A DNA stretch of 64,000 nt from Mortierella sp. BCC40632. Taxonomy: Eukaryota; Mortierellomycota; Mortierellomycetes; Mortierellales; Mortierellaceae. The position numbers and the translations under genes were made by a program. Shown piece after piece: positions 59,808 to 64,000 of the stretch. Each line of letters begins with the position of its first letter. Position 1 is the stretch's first letter. The notes below the pieces were generated by a model. That model saw only the letters and a list, made by a program, of their open reading frames with translations. It ran no database searches and was not told the DNA's origin. The stretch lies in assembly GCA_011634665.1 (NCBI GenBank), contig WAEK01000006.1, forward strand, positions 949,001 to 1,013,000, read 5' to 3'.

Positions 59808-62800
59808 ATGTCTCGCTACAATAACGCCCAGTACCCGCCACAGCAACAAGGCTTCTCTCCTTCACAACAACCGTACCATGCCGGGCCCCCCCAGCGTTCG
59901 CCTACAGGTCATAGCTTGCGTTCACCCACATCGCCTTCAATGGCCCACAGCAATACCCATGCGGGAGGAGGTGGATACGGCTACCCACCACAGCAGCCCA
60001 TCGGCTATGGAGGCCCTGGTGCCCCCGGAGGTCCAGGAGGTTACAATCACAACGTAGGCCATAGCGGCTACGACATTGACGAGAGCGATGGCGCTGGATT
60101 GCTATCGAACCAAGGACGTGCTGGAGGCCGTCCTCCTCCCTCACCCCAGCATGGATACGGTGGACCCGGACCCATGCACCGGTCAGTGACCAAGCTCGAT
60201 CGAGCTGCCACGATTAACCGAAGGGTAAGAGACTCTAATTGTTGGTCAAGTGTCGAGTCGAGACAGAGCCAATAGACCGCGTGGAACTACAGGAACAACA
60301 ACATGGCAGGACAGACCGCGGGATAGGGATAAGGGCCGGAACAAAAAGAAAAAAATAGCGCCCGTGTGCCAAAGAGCAACGACACACACAGAAAAAAAAG
60401 AAAAAAAAAGAGAGGAGGGCTCTCGTGGCCGAGTTATTCTTGATCTAAATCAGTGGCAGCCAATGTATTTGAGGCCTGCGAGACTATTCTCGGACGTCGG
60501 GATTGGCCCATGGCACAGGCGGAGCGGAGGGGGAAGAGATGCATGCATGTGGTACACAGGACATACAGCATCTTGGAGATGTGGAGGGTGTGGTGGGGGG
60601 GGGGGAAGAGGGGAGAGAGGAAGGCGGGGGGCGTCGGTTTATCAGTCATGCTGGTACCTGAAATGCTGTTTCAGACTTTTAACACATTGTCTCTGCTTGC
60701 CACCTATCCTATCTATCGATGTTTCTAGTCCGTGGTCCATGTGCCTTTGACAGACGGCAACCTGGTTATGGACTGCCCTGTGCCCCGTCAGCTGCTTGAG
60801 AATGTCCACTTTAAGGGCGAGCGCGAGTTTGAGTACATGCGCTACACCGCGTGTACTTCCGATCCCAACGACTTCTTCAAGGAACGATACACTCTCCGCC
60901 CTACTCTTTACAAGCGCCAGACAGAACTGTTCGTCGTCATGACCATGTACAACGAAGATGACGAGTTGTTCATCAAGACAATGGGCTCTGTGATGAAGAA
61001 TGTTGCTCACCTCTGCACTCGAGCAAAGTCAAAGATCTGGGGCAAGGATGGCTGGAAGAAGGTCGTTGTTTGTGTGGTTGCCGACGGTCGCAAAAAGGTC
61101 CACCCTCGTGTGCTGAAGGTTCTCGCAGCCATGGGTGCATACCAGGAAGGTATCGCCAAGGACAGCGTCGGAGGCAAGCCTGTCACGGCTCACATCTACG
61201 AGTACACGACTCAACACATGGTGGATTCTGAGCTCAAGATTCGTGGTGCTGATCGTGGTACTGTCCCCGTCCAGATCTTGTTCTGTCTGAAAGAGGAGAA
61301 CAAAAAGAAGCTCAACTCGCATCGTTGGTTCTTCAATGCGTTCGCGCCCCAGCTTAACCCAAACGTCTGCATCTTGCTCGATGTGGGTACTAAGCCCTCG
61401 GGAACGAGTATCTATCACCTCTGGAAGGCGTTTGACCGAGACTCGTCTATTGGCGGTGCCTGTGGAGAGATTTGTGCCGATTTGGGTCCCAGCTGCAGCA
61501 ACTTGTTGAACCCCCTGGTCGCCTCGCAAAACTTTGAGTACAAAATGTCCAACATCTTGGACAAGCCTCTCGAGTCGGTCTTTGGATACATTTCTGTGCT
61601 TCCTGGAGCTTTCTCCGCCTACCGTTATCGGGCTCTCAAGGACTCCTCCCCAGGTGTCGGGCCGCTATCGTCATATTTCAAGGGAGAGACGATGCATTCC
61701 TCTGGAGATGCTGGCATCTTCGAGTCAAACATGTACCTGGCTGAGGATCGTATCCTGTGTTTCGAGCTTGTCGCCAAGAAGAATGAGGCTTGGTTGCTCC
61801 GTTACGTCAAGTCCGCTAAAGCAGAGACAGATGTTCCGGACAACCTTGGCGAGTTCATCTCTCAGCGTCGTCGTTGGTTGAACGGTTCGTTCTTTGCCGC
61901 TTTCTACTCCTTGGCTCACTTTACAAGGATTCTGACATCGGGCCAGGGTTTCTTCCGCAAGATCTTTTTGATGATCGAGTTCTTGTACAATGCAGTCAAC
62001 TTGATTTTCAACTGGTTTTCGCTCGCCAACTTTTACCTGACATTCTACTTCTTGACCATTGCCGCCGCCAACAACCCCAACCCTTCGTTCAAACCCTTCG
62101 GTGAATGGGGTAATGCCACGTTCGGTGTCCTGCGCCAAGTTTACCTGGCGGCCATAATCACCGTCTTTATCTGCTCTCTCGGAAACCGACCTCAGGGTTC
62201 GCGAATAATTTATATTATCGCCATTGTGTTGTTTGCAGTGATCATGGGAATGATGCTTTACCTGGCCACGGTGACTGTCGTCATGGTTGTAATGCCTGTC
62301 TGGGGTCAATACCGACAGATGATAGACTTGCTTAAGGTTCAAGGCCCCTTCCGCGACACTGTGATTTCATTGCTCTCGACCTACGGACTCTACATCATCA
62401 CATCTTTGATGCATTTTGAGCCATGGCACATGATCACTTCCTTCATCCCATACTTGTTCCTCTTGCCAGCCTATGTCAACATCCTGATGGTCTACGCGTT
62501 CTGCAACACGCACGATGTCTCGTGGGGTACTAAGGGTGACAACAAGGCTGAGGGACTCGGAGGTGCGACCAAGGTCACCAAGGATGGTAAGGAGGTGCTC
62601 CAGCTTGAGAAGCCAACCAACCGGGACGACATTGATGCTATTTACCAGCTGAACATGCAAGAGCTTGCCGTCCGTCCTGACGTTGTGAAGGAGAAGCGTG
62701 ATGCCAAGACGAAGAAGGAGGATTACTACAAGCTGTTCCGTACCCGTCTCGTTCTGACCTGGATGTTCACGAACGCGTTGTTGGTCATTGCCATGACGAG

Positions 62801-62981
62801 CAGCTTCGGGTTTGAGCGAGACAGTGATTTGCATAAGGCCCAGCAGGAGCAACAACAAAAATCCAAGGATCAGATGTTCAACCCATATCTCAGCATGATC
62901 TTCTGGAGTGTAGCTGCGCTCAGTGTTGTCCGCTTCGTTGGATCTACCCTGTATCTCATTCTTCGTGCTCTCTTTGGATAA
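59808..62981 (+). CDS. Chitin synthase (GT2 family, class I/II-type)
   Basis: Two exons, 59808-60224 and 60729-62981, joined in phase 0, give 889 residues. The enzyme polymerises UDP-GlcNAc into cell-wall chitin at the plasma membrane. The N-terminal ~120 residues are Gly/Pro/Gln/Tyr-rich and disordered. The family N-domain starts [19 protein letters not shown]. The catalytic motifs are present: EDRILCFE (about residue 476) and [12 protein letters not shown] (about residue 517). At least five hydrophobic helices follow (for example [20 protein letters not shown] and [19 protein letters not shown]), then the SWGTKGD segment, a cytoplasmic linker and two final helices. The absence of a myosin head and of the class IV/V extra domains points to class I-III. 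The intron is long (504 nt) and contains a G run. Confidence 0.95.
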
Positions 62982-64000
62982 AACATCCTAAGAAACATGA
63001 GAGATGAGAGAGAAACCCTTTAGTTTTATTATTTTTTATATGGGTATCAGACTCTATGTGGAAGAAGCAATGGTCTTCTTTCACTCTGTGTATAGTGGCA
63101 TTATTGTGAATGAACAAAAGAAAAGTAATAAAAAGCACAAAAGATTGATCTTGAAATGGCTAGGGACGCAGTACGTTTTGAGGACTTGGGACTTTGAGCC
63201 TAGGCATAGCAAAAGAGTAGAGTAGGACTCTAGACAGCCAAGATTTGGCCAGCTTCTGTTGTCCAAATGCCCTTCCCACACTTCACGTGATTGACTGGAG
63301 GGGCGAGGGGGAAAGGACCCGTTCATTTTTTGATGGGTGAAATTAGCTTTTCTTGCCCCTTTAATCCAGATGAGATTCTGCAACAATGTTTATGCTCTGC
63401 AGTATGCGGACGAAAACAAATACCTTGATGCAGCCCACTGTTTTTGCATTCAACAAGGTGCACAAGGCGCTCTTAGTCAAGTGAGAGGAGAGTTTAGTCT
63501 CAGAGTCAACCCAGTGTTGACTTGACCGTTTTTTGAGGGCTAGACCTTCTGAAAAGACCGTCCACTTTCGTATCGATCCACTTAGGTCCGACTGTAGACT
63601 CGAAGGAACAGAAATCGCATTAACCATGTCAGTATCCACTAAAAGGAGCAATGGACATTAACTTCTTTTTATGAAAAGGCGTCCCTTTTTATTTCCTAAC
63701 CCTCTTTTTGGTACCGAGTGGAGTAAGAAGAGAGGCCATTGAGGCAACCTGGATGACACGGCGGTCAGGGACTATCAGCGACGACCGACCACTGTCAGCT
63801 ATCCTTGACTCGAAGTACGACAAAAGGAAGAGAGCGATCAGTGATTGGGCTATTCTCTGATCCGAAGAAACAAAAAGAAAATTGAGAGCGGTAGTGCCTA
63901 GTTCTTTGGGTACGAGATATTTGGAAAAATGAGCTTAATCCTTGACAGGAACTTTATTGATTAGAGAGGAGATTGAGACAGAAAAATACCTTCATATATG
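62982..64000. other. Region downstream of chitin synthase; no gene supported
   Basis: This 1 kb includes the chitin synthase 3' UTR. The plus-strand frame at 63337-63525 (VYALQYADENKYLDAAHCFC…) and the overlapping minus-strand frame at 63361-63651 look mildly coding-like but have no ATG-based model or motif. The window ends without another gene start. Confidence 0.4.

Overview
This is a eukaryotic, fungal window. Every protein-coding locus that can be reconstructed is interrupted by short GT-AG introns, mostly 43-170 nt. The gene set includes fungal or fungal-type genes: a QRRRW chitin synthase, the SWI/SNF-RSC subunit Ssr4, single-chain NADH-type glutamate synthase, a GH5 sterylglucosidase/glucosylceramidase and the kinetochore subunit Spc24. 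Dense simple repeats (20-41 nt poly-T/A, CT/GA and ATT runs) and kelch membrane proteins with a Gln-rich tail suggest an early-diverging fungus. My guess is Mucoromycota, Mortierella-like. That lineage is inferred from gene style, not from a database search.

Layout. 1-3.1 kb: no intact gene, decayed fragments only. 3.1-4.9 kb (-): secreted pepsin-type aspartic protease, 3 exons. 5.6-8.6 kb (-): mitochondrial-type PPR protein, 2 exons. 9.05-10.0 kb (+): Spc24, 4 exons, divergent from the PPR gene. 10.5-17.9 kb (+): glutamate synthase, 5 exons. 18.1-21.3 kb (+): GH5_12-type glycosidase, 4 exons. 21.4-23.5 kb (-): kelch membrane-protein pseudogene. 24.4-36.1 kb (-): one giant gene of 10 exons encoding about 3,596 residues. 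It has a signal peptide, His/Lys-rich and acidic linkers, about 46 cysteine-rich modules and a helical C-terminal region. 36.1-41.0 kb: no intact gene, several decayed coding fragments including a zinc-ribbon transposase-like remnant. 41.0-44.4 kb (+): Ssr4-like gene. 46.2-47.6 kb (+): Edc1/PNRC-like decapping activator. 49.3-51.4 kb (-): intact kelch membrane protein, relative of the pseudogene. 52.8-55.5 kb (+): alpha-N-acetylglucosaminidase (GH89). 55.5-59.8 kb: mostly empty, with a tiny secreted-peptide ORF. 59.8-63.0 kb (+): chitin synthase.

Splice models were derived by hand. For each multi-exon gene the proposed exons sum to a multiple of three and join conserved motifs in frame. That is the main support for the boundaries. 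The terminal exon of Ssr4 and a few start codons remain uncertain.

The most unusual element is the giant cysteine-module gene. It appears to have grown in two ways: duplication of whole four-module exons (exons 3-6 are 774, 756, 759 and 756 nt, all with phase-0 borders), and a nested tandem array inside exon 7 (180-bp modules arranged in a 900-bp higher-order unit with stretches identical between copies). Several products in the window (protease, cysteine-module protein, kelch proteins, NAGLU, chitin synthase) act at or outside the cell surface. The others are housekeeping genes with no evident functional link, as expected in a fungal genome without operons.
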